From NCBI RefSeq assembly GCF_947493125.1, contig NZ_CANLQB010000001.1, forward strand, positions 1-64,000: a DNA stretch of 64,000 bases, read 5' to 3'. Of the stretch, positions 7,967 through 17,208 are shown piece by piece. The position numbers and the translations under genes are program-made. The notes under the pieces are model-generated. The model did not search any database. It was not told the DNA's origin and saw nothing but the letters and a program-made list of their open reading frames with translations. Within the stretch, counting starts at the first letter, position 1. Every line of letters starts with the position of its first letter. This DNA is from an uncultured Roseobacter sp. (GTDB lineage Bacteria; Pseudomonadota; Alphaproteobacteria; Rhodobacterales; Rhodobacteraceae).

Positions 7967-9415
7967 ATGCTGGACTTGCGCCCTGTCGGATATGTGATCG
8001 GATTGCTGGTATCCGTTCTGGGTGCCACGATGCTGCTGCCGATGCTGGTCGACATCGCCGAAGGGCGGGAGCACTGGCCGGTCTTCATTCAATCGGCGTT
8101 GATCACCGTTCTGTCCGGGAGCCTGATCGCGCTGGCCTGTGCCAACGGTGTCAAGGAAGGTCTGACGATCCAGCAGACCTTTCTGCTGACCACGGGCGTG
8201 TGGGTGGCCTTGCCGCTTTTCGGCGCGCTGCCCTTTATCTTCGGGGCGACGGAAGCCCGGTTTGTCGATGCGTTCTTCGAGGCGATGTCGGGCCTGACCA
8301 CAACCGGCTCGACGGTTCTGTCCGGCCTTGAAGAGCTGCCCAAGGGGCTGCTGTTGTGGCGCGGTATCCTGCAATGGCTGGGCGGCATCGGGATCATCGT
8401 GGTCGCGATGGTCTTTCTGCCCGAACTGCGCGTGGGCGGCATGCAGATCTTCAAGTCCGAATCCTTCGATACGATGGGAAAGATCCTGCCGCGCGCGGGG
8501 CAGATCGCGAGCCAGATCTCCAGCATCTACCTGGGCCTGACCATGGTCTGTGCGCTGACCTATCTGGCGCTCGGGATGAACGCCTTTGACGCCACGGTGC
8601 ATGCGCTCACGACCGTTTCGACTGGGGGGTTTGCGAACTACGACGCCTCTTTCGGGGTGTTCAAGGGCAATATCGAGGTTGCGGCGGCCTTCTTCATGGT
8701 CCTCGCGGCGTTGCCTTTCGTGCGCTATGTCCAGCTGATCAACGGCCAGCCCAAGCCGCTCTGGCGCGACAGCCAGATCCGGGTCTTTATCCTCACTCTG
8801 CTGGCCATCGTGACCATCATGGCCGTTGCGCTCTTCCAGCTGTCCCCGCAGGCGTGGGGCACGTCTTTGCGCGAAGCGCTATTCAACGTCACCTCCATCA
8901 TGACCGGGACGGGATATGCCTCGGCCAACTACATGACCTGGGGGCCACTGCTGATTTCGATGTTCTTCTTCATCGGTCTGATCGGCGGCTGTGCGGGTTC
9001 GACCACCTGCTCGATCAAGATTTTCCGCTACCAGCTGCTCTTCGCCTCCATCCGGATGCAGCTGCGGCGCATCCGCTCGCCCAATGGTGTGTTCGTGGTC
9101 CGCTATGACCGCCGGCCGGTGAGCGAGGACGTGTTGAGTTCGGTGATCTCGTTTTTCATGTTTTTCGTGGTGACGCTTGGCCTGCTGGCCGTTGCCCTCA
9201 GCCTGACCGGCCTTGATTTCATCACCTCGCTTTCGGGCGCCGCCACGGCGCTGTCCAATGTCGGGCCCGGACTGGGTGACGAGATTGGGCCAGCGGGGAA
9301 CTTCGCAGGGTTGAACGACACCGCGAAATGGCTGTTGTCGGCAGGCATGTTGCTGGGACGGCTTGAACTGCTGGCCGTTTACGCCATCCTGACCGTTAAT
9401 TTCTGGAGAGACTGA
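7967..9415 (+). CDS. trkH: TrkH-family potassium uptake protein
   Basis: 482-residue K+ translocating subunit with repeated M1-P-M2 units. Filter-like segments appear as GLTTTGSTVL, TVSTGGFANYD, SIMTGTGYAS and ALSNVGPGLG. The ATG at 7967 begins MLDLRPVGYVIG, the usual TrkH N-terminus; an upstream in-frame start adds 12 unlikely residues. No trkA is next to it. The following decarboxylase gene begins 1 base after the stop. Confidence 0.93.
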   Translation: MLDLRPVGYVIGLLVSVLGATMLLPMLVDIAEGREHWPVFIQSALITVLSGSLIALACANGVKEGLTIQQTFLLTTGVWVALPLFGALPFIFGATEARFVDAFFEAMSGLTTTGSTVLSGLEELPKGLLLWRGILQWLGGIGIIVVAMVFLPELRVGGMQIFKSESFDTMGKILPRAGQIASQISSIYLGLTMVCALTYLALGMNAFDATVHALTTVSTGGFANYDASFGVFKGNIEVAAAFFMVLAALPFVRYVQLINGQPKPLWRDSQIRVFILTLLAIVTIMAVALFQLSPQAWGTSLREALFNVTSIMTGTGYASANYMTWGPLLISMFFFIGLIGGCAGSTTCSIKIFRYQLLFASIRMQLRRIRSPNGVFVVRYDRRPVSEDVLSSVISFFMFFVVTLGLLAVALSLTGLDFITSLSGAATALSNVGPGLGDEIGPAGNFAGLNDTAKWLLSAGMLLGRLELLAVYAILTVNFWRD

Positions 9416-9416
9416 G

Positions 9417-11042
9417 ATGCAGCGACCCCTGGGTGCACAGATTTCGCATATGCTGAAGGATCGGGGGGTCGACGTGATTTTCGGCATCCCGGGTGTGCAC
9501 AATCAGGAACTGTACCGCGGGATCGAGGAGGCGGGCATCACCCATATCCTGGCGCGCCATGAGCAGGGCGCGGGCTTTATGGCGGACGGCTATGCCCGTG
9601 CGACCGGCAAGCCCGGCGTGGCCTATGTGATCACTGGTCCGGGGCTGTGCAATATCATGACGCCCATGGGGCAGGCCTATTCGGATTCCGTCCCGATGCT
9701 GGTCATCTCAAGCTGTCTCGACGATGTGGCCGCGACCAAGGGGCAGCTGCACCAGATGCAGGATCAGCGCGCGGCGGCGGAAACGGTCTGCGACTGGTCC
9801 GAAGAGGCGCGGTCCGCAGCGGCGGCCTACAGGCTCATCGACAGGGCCCTGGTCGAGTTTTTGACCAACCGCAAACGGCCAAAACACATCCAGGTCCCGA
9901 TTGCGTTGCTGGAGGGCCATGCGCCGCCCGCGACGGCGCGCCCGACACCGAAGACACCCTCGAGGGCATCGCGCAACCTGCTCGAAGGCGTGCAGCGCCC
10001 GGCGCTTGGGGCCCATCAGATCAAGAGCCTGGCGCGGCGCATCATGGAGGCGGACCGCCCGCTCTTCGTGTTTGGCGGCGGGGCCGCAACCCCAGGGGTG
10101 GAGCCATTGGTCAGCAGCGTGCTGGCCAAGAGCAAGGCCGCGTCGTTCACCACCTACGCAGGCCGAGGCGTGGTGGCCCCGGACAATCCCCGCGCCTTCG
10201 GCGCAAGCCTCGCGCGCCCGGAAAGCGCGACCCTTCTGAACTCCAGCGATTGTGTGATCTACCTCGGGACCGATCTCGCAGAGGTGGATTTGTGGCGCGC
10301 GGACCCCGGACACCGGGCAGGGGCGGTGCATGTGAACCTGGATCCGACCGTGCTGGCAGCGGCAGATGCGGACGATACGCGGTTGCAGGCGGATGCCGTT
10401 GATGCGCTGGCGGTCCTGGACGGGGCCCTGGAAGGGGAGCCCGCCTCGCGCTGGTCGTCGGAGATTGTTGCAGATTACCGCATGCGGTGGCGCGCGGAGG
10501 TTGATGCGGAGCGTCCGGGGATCGTGCCGGTCTGCGACGCGTTGAAGGCGGTCGTGCCGCCGGATGCCATGATCTATTCCGATATGACCCAGCTGGCCTA
10601 TGTGGCCAAGGAGGTCTGGGACATGGACCGGGCCTGCCACTGGCATCATCCCTATGGGTTCGGCACCTTGGGCTATGCCACGCCGGCGGCCATCGGTGGT
10701 GCCGTGGCGCGGCGCGGGCAGCCGACGATGGCGATCATCGGAGACTACGGGTTTCACTACACCATGCAGGAGTTGGGCGTTGCGGTGGAGCTCGGTCTGT
10801 CGCTCCCGATACTGCTGTGGGACAATGCCAAGCTGAAAGAGATTGAGGAAAGTATGGTGCGGGCGCAGATCGCGCCGAATGCCGTCATCGCGCGGAACCC
10901 GGATTTTTGCAAACTGGCCGAGGCGTTTGGCGCCCATGCGGCGGCTCCGAAGAGCATGGAAGCTCTTCAGAACGCCGTCACAGAAGCTTTCACGGCCCAG
11001 GGCCCGACGTTGATCCACATCACGTCCGACCTCTCCGCCTAG
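9417..11042 (+). CDS. ThDP-dependent decarboxylase, AruI-like (5-guanidino-2-oxopentanoate decarboxylase or relative)
   Basis: 541 residues with the three-domain acetolactate-synthase fold. The PYR domain has ARHEQGAGFMADGYAR with the catalytic Glu; a central domain has FGGGAATPG; the PP domain has the ThDP/Mg motif GDYGFHYTMQELG...DNAKL. The overall sequence, especially the region before the metal motif, resembles AruI of the arginine transaminase pathway more than biosynthetic IlvB. No arginine aminotransferase gene is nearby, so the substrate is uncertain. It is probably co-transcribed with trkH. Confidence 0.75.
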   Translation: MQRPLGAQISHMLKDRGVDVIFGIPGVHNQELYRGIEEAGITHILARHEQGAGFMADGYARATGKPGVAYVITGPGLCNIMTPMGQAYSDSVPMLVISSCLDDVAATKGQLHQMQDQRAAAETVCDWSEEARSAAAAYRLIDRALVEFLTNRKRPKHIQVPIALLEGHAPPATARPTPKTPSRASRNLLEGVQRPALGAHQIKSLARRIMEADRPLFVFGGGAATPGVEPLVSSVLAKSKAASFTTYAGRGVVAPDNPRAFGASLARPESATLLNSSDCVIYLGTDLAEVDLWRADPGHRAGAVHVNLDPTVLAAADADDTRLQADAVDALAVLDGALEGEPASRWSSEIVADYRMRWRAEVDAERPGIVPVCDALKAVVPPDAMIYSDMTQLAYVAKEVWDMDRACHWHHPYGFGTLGYATPAAIGGAVARRGQPTMAIIGDYGFHYTMQELGVAVELGLSLPILLWDNAKLKEIEESMVRAQIAPNAVIARNPDFCKLAEAFGAHAAAPKSMEALQNAVTEAFTAQGPTLIHITSDLSA

Positions 11043-11048
11043 CGCCGG

Positions 11049-11330
11049 TTACTGGTAGTCTGAATAGGCGCGCTGGATCAGGCGCCGCGCGCATGCGTCA
11101 TGCGCGGTGTTCACAATCAGATACCAGACTGTCTCACCCGGGCGGCCTGCGCGCGAGTACTGACAGTTGTCCGGCGATGTCCACCACTGCCCGCGATGGT
11201 TTGCGGGCGGCAGATCCGGCGAAGAGTAGGTCACCAGCTTTGCGTTGTTCTTGCCGGTCGCGGCCTGATCGGCAGCGGCTGGCAGCGCAAGCGCTGAGCC
11301 CAGGGCAAGCACCATAAAGTGTCTTAGCAT
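11049..11330 (-). CDS. Small secreted protein of unknown function
   Basis: 93 residues from the ATG at 11330. A clear signal peptide (LRHFMVLALGSALALPAAA) ends near residue 20. The mature part is about 73 residues, with QWWTSPDNCQYSRAG and a second Cys in HDACARR, likely one disulfide. A start ten codons earlier would spoil the signal peptide. Convergent with the decarboxylase gene, six bases away. Not recognised. Confidence 0.6.
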   Translation of the reverse strand: MLRHFMVLALGSALALPAAADQAATGKNNAKLVTYSSPDLPPANHRGQWWTSPDNCQYSRAGRPGETVWYLIVNTAHDACARRLIQRAYSDYQ

Positions 11331-11466
11331 TCCACTCACTCCATGTTCGCACCGAAGCACGAGGCGCCCCCACGCCAGGAGAAGATGGCGTCCGGGTCTT
11401 AATGCATCGCAAACAGATGCGCTGGAGTGCGGTTTTCTTTAGGTCGGATTTGTCGCGCTTTTGTCT

Positions 11467-13272
11467 TTATTCCCAGCAGCTGACCAGAACCGTCATATCG
11501 ACGGCCTGTGCCGTGATATCCTCAGGCGCGAGGGGATCCGTGCGGCCCGGCCCGCCGGTGGAGATACCGGCGGTTTCGAGCACACGCGCAATGGAACTCC
11601 CGGCCAGCGCGAAGGTCACCTCCTGTGGCAGTTGCCGCTGCCCGCTGCCGCGCGGCAACAGCATGCCAAGGACGTTGCCGCGGGCATCGAAGACGGGCCC
11701 ACCCGCGTCTCCGGGCAGGCTTTCAAGGTTCAGGCGGGTGACGTCCTCTTCACCCTGAAGGCCCTGCAGATCGGCCAGGGTCCCGAAGGTCATGCTGGGC
11801 GCTTCGAGTACTCCCTCGTAGGAATAGCCCGCCACCGCGACGTCCGACTTCAGCCGGGGCGGCACCGGGCTGAATTGCGCGACCTGCGCGGGCGCCAGGA
11901 TCTGCGCGGGGGTCAGGACGGCGACACCAAGATCCGCGTCAACGGTGCTCAGCTCTGCTTCGATGTCATCATCGAGGGTGATGCGCGTGCAGCTCTGCAC
12001 CGCCTCCGATGTGGTCACGACCGCGCCGCGGGTGTCGACATAGAAGCCCGAGCGGGACAGCCGTGGCTTGCGAACGCTCAGACCGGCCACCAGGTCGATC
12101 TGCTGATCGGCTGCGTTGCCGGCGGCAGGGTCCAGCACACCCGGAAGCCGCGTGAAGCTTGCCTGCATTTCCGAGATCACACGGGTGCGCCGCTCCTCAT
12201 CGCCCGCGGGCCAGATCAGGGTAAAGCCCTTGATCTGCCCATCGTCCAGCCGCGCCCGGGTCTCGCTGACGATGCTGTCGTTTCGTCCGATCAGCACGAA
12301 GCTCGACCGATCCAGCGACCGTTCTCCCTCCAGCGGGACGATCTCCAGCGTCTGCATGATCTGGTAGAGCCCTGCCAGCGTGGCGCTGTCGCCCTGCTGG
12401 CTGATCAGCAGAGCCCGGGGCAGATCGCCGTCGATGCTGTTGTACTGAGCAAAGGGCGGCTCGTAGGTCTCAAACGCGACCAGGGACATGGGCAATTTGA
12501 CTTCGATCCCGATCTTGGTGTCCGTCACACGGCGCAGGTCGAGCCCTTCGAGCACGGCGTTGTACTGCGCGAACAGCGCCGCGCGCTGCACTGTGGTGAG
12601 GACGCCGGTGGGCTCGAACCCATTGGCCGTCTGCCAGGCTGCCATGGAATTGCGCGTGCCGCGCCCGAAAGATCCGTCGATCGCAGCATTGTAGAAACCG
12701 GCCCATTGCAGCGCGGTCTGCAGTCCGCGCCGCTCCTCTGCGGTCAGAAGACGCTCGCTCTGCCGGGCCTGGGCGGGCGTTTCGTCGGGAACTGCGACTG
12801 CCTGGCTTGGCGCGGGTCCCGCGACATCATCTGCATCCGGATCGCTGGTGCCGTCCAGGGCAGTCCGTGGCGCCTCCTCCTCGGAAGGCTCCGGCGTCGG
12901 TGCGGCCTGGGCGGTGAGTGTCCCGCGCTGCAGCAAATCCGCCCCGCGCGGGAAGAATTGTGCGCCAAGCGCGGTGCTGAACGCGATGTAGCTGTCACCG
13001 GGGATCAGCCTCTCGGCGCGATACACCTGCAGGACCTGCTGTGCATCCTCTGGTGCATAGGGTCCCAGCAGGATGCCGTACCAGCCGCCACCCAGGGCGA
13101 AGCCGTTCACATCCTCCAGTGTCTGCGCGTAGTCCTGAGCCCGTGTGAGCCCGTCCTGGAGGTTGGGCTGCGCCTCGATCTGCACCCAGACGACATCATT
13201 TGCCGATTGCGCAATCGCACTGACATTCCACGTGGCAAAAACCGCCACACACACCGCAAAAAACCGGATCAT
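11467..13272 (-). CDS. Secreted trypsin-fold pseudo-protease with peptidoglycan-binding domain
   Basis: About 601 residues from the ATG at 13272 (605 if 13284 is used; numbers here use that form). A signal peptide ends near 26. An SPOR-like segment (30-110) is followed by a low-complexity linker (125-175) and a PG_binding_1-type domain (about 180-240). The C-terminal ~200 residues keep a trypsin-like fold: SGFYVDTRGAVVTT, DADLGVAVL and LPGDAGGPVFD. The triad is broken: Glu427 stands at the His position, Asp451 is kept, and Ala527 replaces Ser in the GDSGGP motif. It is therefore probably a non-catalytic periplasmic protein. Only the reverse strand is coding here. Confidence 0.8.
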   Translation of the reverse strand: MIRFFAVCVAVFATWNVSAIAQSANDVVWVQIEAQPNLQDGLTRAQDYAQTLEDVNGFALGGGWYGILLGPYAPEDAQQVLQVYRAERLIPGDSYIAFSTALGAQFFPRGADLLQRGTLTAQAAPTPEPSEEEAPRTALDGTSDPDADDVAGPAPSQAVAVPDETPAQARQSERLLTAEERRGLQTALQWAGFYNAAIDGSFGRGTRNSMAAWQTANGFEPTGVLTTVQRAALFAQYNAVLEGLDLRRVTDTKIGIEVKLPMSLVAFETYEPPFAQYNSIDGDLPRALLISQQGDSATLAGLYQIMQTLEIVPLEGERSLDRSSFVLIGRNDSIVSETRARLDDGQIKGFTLIWPAGDEERRTRVISEMQASFTRLPGVLDPAAGNAADQQIDLVAGLSVRKPRLSRSGFYVDTRGAVVTTSEAVQSCTRITLDDDIEAELSTVDADLGVAVLTPAQILAPAQVAQFSPVPPRLKSDVAVAGYSYEGVLEAPSMTFGTLADLQGLQGEEDVTRLNLESLPGDAGGPVFDARGNVLGMLLPRGSGQRQLPQEVTFALAGSSIARVLETAGISTGGPGRTDPLAPEDITAQAVDMTVLVSCWE

Positions 13273-13435
13273 TTCCTTGCCCACCCTTGCCTCAAATTAT
13301 CCGGCACAGATAATCAGGAAATGCGCGCCTTGACCATAAGCCAATGGGCCAAAATAACAGCAAAGCGCTGATTGACGCTTCCAGCCCACACACGTAGGTA
13401 AGGCGCGCAAGATCAGCCCGAGGCCGCGTTTTCCG

Positions 13436-14377
13436 ATGTCCCAGACAAGCGATGCTCCGAAGTCCTTTCAGGAGATCATCCTGAGGTTGCAGACGTATTG
13501 GGCGGCCAAGGGCTGCGCCATTCTGCAGCCCTATGACATGGAGGTGGGCGCGGGCACCTTCCACCCGGCCACCACGCTGCGCTCACTCGGCACGCGGCCT
13601 TGGGCAGCGGCCTATGTGCAGCCGTCGCGCCGCCCGACCGATGGGCGTTATGGCGAGAACCCCAACCGGCTGCAGCATTACTATCAGTATCAGGTGCTGA
13701 TCAAACCCAGCCCGCCCGACCTGCAGGAGCTGTATCTCGGCTCGCTGGAGGCGATTGGCGTCGACATGGCGCTGCACGACATTCGCTTTGTCGAGGACGA
13801 CTGGGAAAGCCCTACCTTAGGCGCCTGGGGTTTGGGCTGGGAGGTTTGGTGCGACGGCATGGAAGTCAGCCAGTTCACCTATTTCCAGCAGGTCGGAGGG
13901 CATGATTGCCACCCGGTCTCGGGTGAGCTGACGTACGGGTTGGAACGGCTGGCGATGTATATTCTGGGCGTCGATCATGTTATGGACATGCCGTTCAACG
14001 ACCCGCAAACGCCCATTGCGCTGTCCTACGGCGATGTTTTCAAGCAGACCGAAGAGGAATACGCCCGCTGGAACTTTGACACGGCGGACACGGAGGTGCT
14101 GCTGCGCCAGTTCAACGAGGCCGAGGCGCACTGCCGCGAGATCCTCCAGGCGCCGCATGAAGATCCGAAGACGGGCAAACGCATCATCATGGTGCATCCC
14201 GCCTATGATCAGTGTATCAAGGCCAGCCACATGTTCAATCTGCTGGACGCGCGCGGCGTGATCTCCGTGACCGAACGGCAGGCCTACATCGGGCGCGTGC
14301 GCACCCTGGCCAAGCTCTGCGCGGATGCCTTCGTGCAGACGACGGCGGGCGGCTGGCAACCGGACAGTGCTGCATGA
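13436..14377 (+). CDS. glyQ: Glycyl-tRNA synthetase alpha subunit
   Basis: 313 residues; catalytic subunit of the tetrameric bacterial GlyRS. Recognised by [18 protein letters not shown], the class II motifs around [12 protein letters not shown] and [16 protein letters not shown], and [11 protein letters not shown]. Length is normal. It is followed by a small membrane protein gene (4-base overlap) and then glyS, so the two subunits are in one operon. Confidence 0.97.
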   Translation: MSQTSDAPKSFQEIILRLQTYWAAKGCAILQPYDMEVGAGTFHPATTLRSLGTRPWAAAYVQPSRRPTDGRYGENPNRLQHYYQYQVLIKPSPPDLQELYLGSLEAIGVDMALHDIRFVEDDWESPTLGAWGLGWEVWCDGMEVSQFTYFQQVGGHDCHPVSGELTYGLERLAMYILGVDHVMDMPFNDPQTPIALSYGDVFKQTEEEYARWNFDTADTEVLLRQFNEAEAHCREILQAPHEDPKTGKRIIMVHPAYDQCIKASHMFNLLDARGVISVTERQAYIGRVRTLAKLCADAFVQTTAGGWQPDSAA

Positions 14378-14895
14378 AGGGCAAGATCGTGGGGATTGTG
14401 ATCCTGAGCTCCGCGCTGATTGCGGGTGCCGCGCTCTATTATCTGCAGATTTACGGCTTCTATGAGGAGGTCACGGCGGAAGTGAGCGAGGTGCGGCTGG
14501 TCTCGCTGACCACCGAGCAGCCGGAGCCGATCCGTGCGGAGGCCATTGAGGCGATTGATGCGGACAGCTCGCCCATTCGCTTCCGCGCTTGTTTCCGGAC
14601 CTCTGCCAGCCTGCCGATGCTGACGGAAACTTACGTGGGGCTAGAGCGTGCGGCACCGCGCAATGCGCCACCGTGGTTTGACTGTTTCGATGCCGACGCC
14701 ATTGCCGCCGAGATGCGGACTGGCACGGCGCTGCCCTTTCTGGGCGAGAAGAACGTGGCCTTCGGTGTCGACCGGATCGTGGTGATCACCGATGACGGCC
14801 GCGGCTATATCTGGCACGAGCTGAACGATTGCGGCGAAAAAGCCTATGACGGAACGATTGTGGGCGAGGAATGCCCGAAGCGGGATGACAGCTGA
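14374..14895 (+). CDS. DUF6446-like membrane-anchored protein between glyQ and glyS
   Basis: 173 residues. A single N-terminal membrane helix (residues 5-27) is followed by a soluble, probably periplasmic, domain with Cys residues in [21 protein letters not shown] and GEECPK, which suggests disulfides. Both ends overlap its neighbours (ATGA with glyQ, one base with glyS), so it is translated with the synthetase. Placement between glyQ and glyS is seen in related Rhodobacterales; function unknown. Confidence 0.8.
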   Translation: MKGKIVGIVILSSALIAGAALYYLQIYGFYEEVTAEVSEVRLVSLTTEQPEPIRAEAIEAIDADSSPIRFRACFRTSASLPMLTETYVGLERAAPRNAPPWFDCFDADAIAAEMRTGTALPFLGEKNVAFGVDRIVVITDDGRGYIWHELNDCGEKAYDGTIVGEECPKRDDS

Positions 14896-17123
14896 TGCCT
14901 GACTTGCTGATTGAACTCTTCTCCGAGGAGATCCCGGCCCGGATGCAGCGCCGCGCCGCGGAGGATCTGAAAAAGCTGGTCACCGACGGGATGGTCGAGG
15001 CTGGGTTGACCTACGCCTCCGCCGCAGTCTTTTCGACGCCGCGCCGTCTGACGCTGACGGTCGAGGGGGTGCTGGCGGCGAGCCCTGCTACGGTCGAGGA
15101 GCGCAAGGGTCCGCGGGCCGATGCGCCTGACAAGGCCATCGAAGGGTTTCTGCGCGGCGCCGGGCTGACCCGTGATCAGCTGGAAGAACGCGAGACGCCA
15201 AAAGGCCCGGTGCTCTTTGCCCGGATCGAGAAAGCGGGCCGCCCTGCGGCGGAGATCATCGCTGAGGTGCTTGAGAGAACCATCCGCAATTTCCCGTGGC
15301 CGAAGTCCATGCGCTGGGGCGCAGGCTCCTTGCGCTGGGTCCGGCCGTTGCAGTCGATGCTGTGCATTCTGAACGATGAGGCGGGTGCTGAGGTGGTGCC
15401 GCTGGAGGTGGGCGGCATCACATCCGGTGACACGACTGCGGGTCATCGTTTCATGGCACCAGCGCGGTTTTCTGTCGTGAGTTTCGAGGATTACACGTCA
15501 AAGCTCAAGCGTGCCTTTGTGGTGCTCGACCCGGAAGAGCGGGCCGAAGCGATCTGGCATGACGCGACCAACATGGCCTTTGCCAGCGGGCTGGAGGTGG
15601 TTGAGGACAAAGGCTTGCTGGCCGAGGTGGCAGGGCTGGTGGAATGGCCCGTGGTGCTGATGGGCCGGATTGCCGACGATTTTCTGGAGTTGCCTCCCGA
15701 GGTTTTGCAGACCTCCATGAAAGAGCATCAGAAGTTCTTCTCCGTCCGCAATCCGAAGACGGGGCGGATCGAACGCTTCATCACCGTGGCCAACCGCGAA
15801 ACGGCGGACAATGGCGCGACCATTCTGGCGGGGAACGAGAAGGTGCTCTCGGCCCGGCTGGCGGATGCGAAGTTCTTCTGGGAGAACGACCTGCGCGTGG
15901 CCAAGGCGGGGATGGAACCGTGGTTGGAGCAGCTGAAAAACGTGACCTTCCACGCCAAGCTCGGCACCCAGGCGGAGCGCATTGATCGTATCGCCGCGCT
16001 GGCCCGAGAGCTGGCGCCGGTCGTCGGCGCCGACGCCGACCAAGCCGAACGCGCCGCGCGGCTGGCGAAGGCGGATCTGAGTTCGGAGATGGTCTATGAG
16101 TTTCCTGAACTTCAAGGGCTTATGGGGCGGTATTACATCGAGGCGGCGGGCGAAAGCGCGGATATCGCGGCAGCGGCAGAGGAACACTACTCGCCGTTGG
16201 GACCGGCCGATAATGTGCCCACCGCTCCGGTTTCTGTTGCAGTGGCGCTCGCGGACAAGATTGACACGCTCACGGGCTTCTGGGCGATTGATGAGAAGCC
16301 GACTGGTAGCAAAGACCCCTTCGCACTGCGTCGTGCAGCGCTGGGTGTAATCCGCCTTGTTCTCGACAATGACCTGTCACTTAGCTTCAGAATGCTACTT
16401 GTTGAGCGGATCACATTTCACGAGTTGGGCAAAGAACTGCGTAGTGTGACTGACGCCGCAAGAGAAATCGACAGCCTAGTCGCTGATCAACTGCACAACT
16501 TGGTTCCAAAGGATTTCACAACGGACTTTCTTAGGCAGCAGCTTTCGGATGAGATTGAAGCAAACCACAAGAAAGCTTGGGAAAACATGAGGCGGTCGGC
16601 AGAGCTTCTTTCCTTTTTCTACGACCGCCTCAAGGTTTACCTGCGGGACCAAGGTATCCGGCACGACATCATCGACGCCTCTATCGCGATGCAGGGCAAT
16701 GACGATCTGACGCTGCTCGTGAAACGCGCGCGGGCGTTGTCAGACGTGTTGAAAACCGAGGACGGCGAGAACCTCATCCAGGGGTTCAAGCGGGCCAACA
16801 ACATTTTGACGCAAGCGCAGGAGGCGGATGGGGTCGAGTATTCCTATGGCGCCGATCCGAAGTTTGCGGAAACCGATGAGGAGCACGCGCTCTTTGCCGC
16901 GCTCGATCAGGCTGAGGCAAAGATCGCACCGGCGATGGCACAGCAGGACTTCGCCACAGCTATGGCGGCGCTGGCCGCGCTCCGCGCGCCGATTGATGCG
17001 TTTTTTGAAGCCGTGAAAATCAACGCCGACAACGCCACCGTGCGGCGCAATCGTCTGAACCTGCTCAGCCGGATCACCACGCTCTGCACCTCGGTCGCTG
17101 ACCTGAGCCGGATCGAGGGCTGA
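14895..17123 (+). CDS. glyS: Glycyl-tRNA synthetase beta subunit
   Basis: 742 residues; tRNA-binding subunit of GlyRS. Starts [18 protein letters not shown], with the HD-like domain around MGRYYIEAAGES and the typical C-terminal LLSRIT. Start codon overlaps the previous stop by one base. Bases about 16,330-16,620 have visibly lower GC and more A/T-ending codons than the flanks and encode a stretch (NDLSLSFRMLL to AENMRRSAEL-type region) that looks less family-like. The frame is intact, so the gene should still be functional. Confidence 0.96.
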   Translation: MPDLLIELFSEEIPARMQRRAAEDLKKLVTDGMVEAGLTYASAAVFSTPRRLTLTVEGVLAASPATVEERKGPRADAPDKAIEGFLRGAGLTRDQLEERETPKGPVLFARIEKAGRPAAEIIAEVLERTIRNFPWPKSMRWGAGSLRWVRPLQSMLCILNDEAGAEVVPLEVGGITSGDTTAGHRFMAPARFSVVSFEDYTSKLKRAFVVLDPEERAEAIWHDATNMAFASGLEVVEDKGLLAEVAGLVEWPVVLMGRIADDFLELPPEVLQTSMKEHQKFFSVRNPKTGRIERFITVANRETADNGATILAGNEKVLSARLADAKFFWENDLRVAKAGMEPWLEQLKNVTFHAKLGTQAERIDRIAALARELAPVVGADADQAERAARLAKADLSSEMVYEFPELQGLMGRYYIEAAGESADIAAAAEEHYSPLGPADNVPTAPVSVAVALADKIDTLTGFWAIDEKPTGSKDPFALRRAALGVIRLVLDNDLSLSFRMLLVERITFHELGKELRSVTDAAREIDSLVADQLHNLVPKDFTTDFLRQQLSDEIEANHKKAWENMRRSAELLSFFYDRLKVYLRDQGIRHDIIDASIAMQGNDDLTLLVKRARALSDVLKTEDGENLIQGFKRANNILTQAQEADGVEYSYGADPKFAETDEEHALFAALDQAEAKIAPAMAQQDFATAMAALAALRAPIDAFFEAVKINADNATVRRNRLNLLSRITTLCTSVADLSRIEG

Positions 17124-17208
17124 AACCGGGCGCGTCAGGCGCCGTGCACTAAGCCTTGCCAGCCGCGCAAGACTGCCTATGCTGCATCCGAACCAAAGGA
17201 ATGCCGCA

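Noticed and set aside
11461-13371. A 636-residue open frame on the plus strand opposite the pseudo-protease
   Set aside because: It lacks any domain; the minus strand has a signal peptide, a PG-binding domain and a trypsin fold, so the plus frame is a GC-driven shadow.
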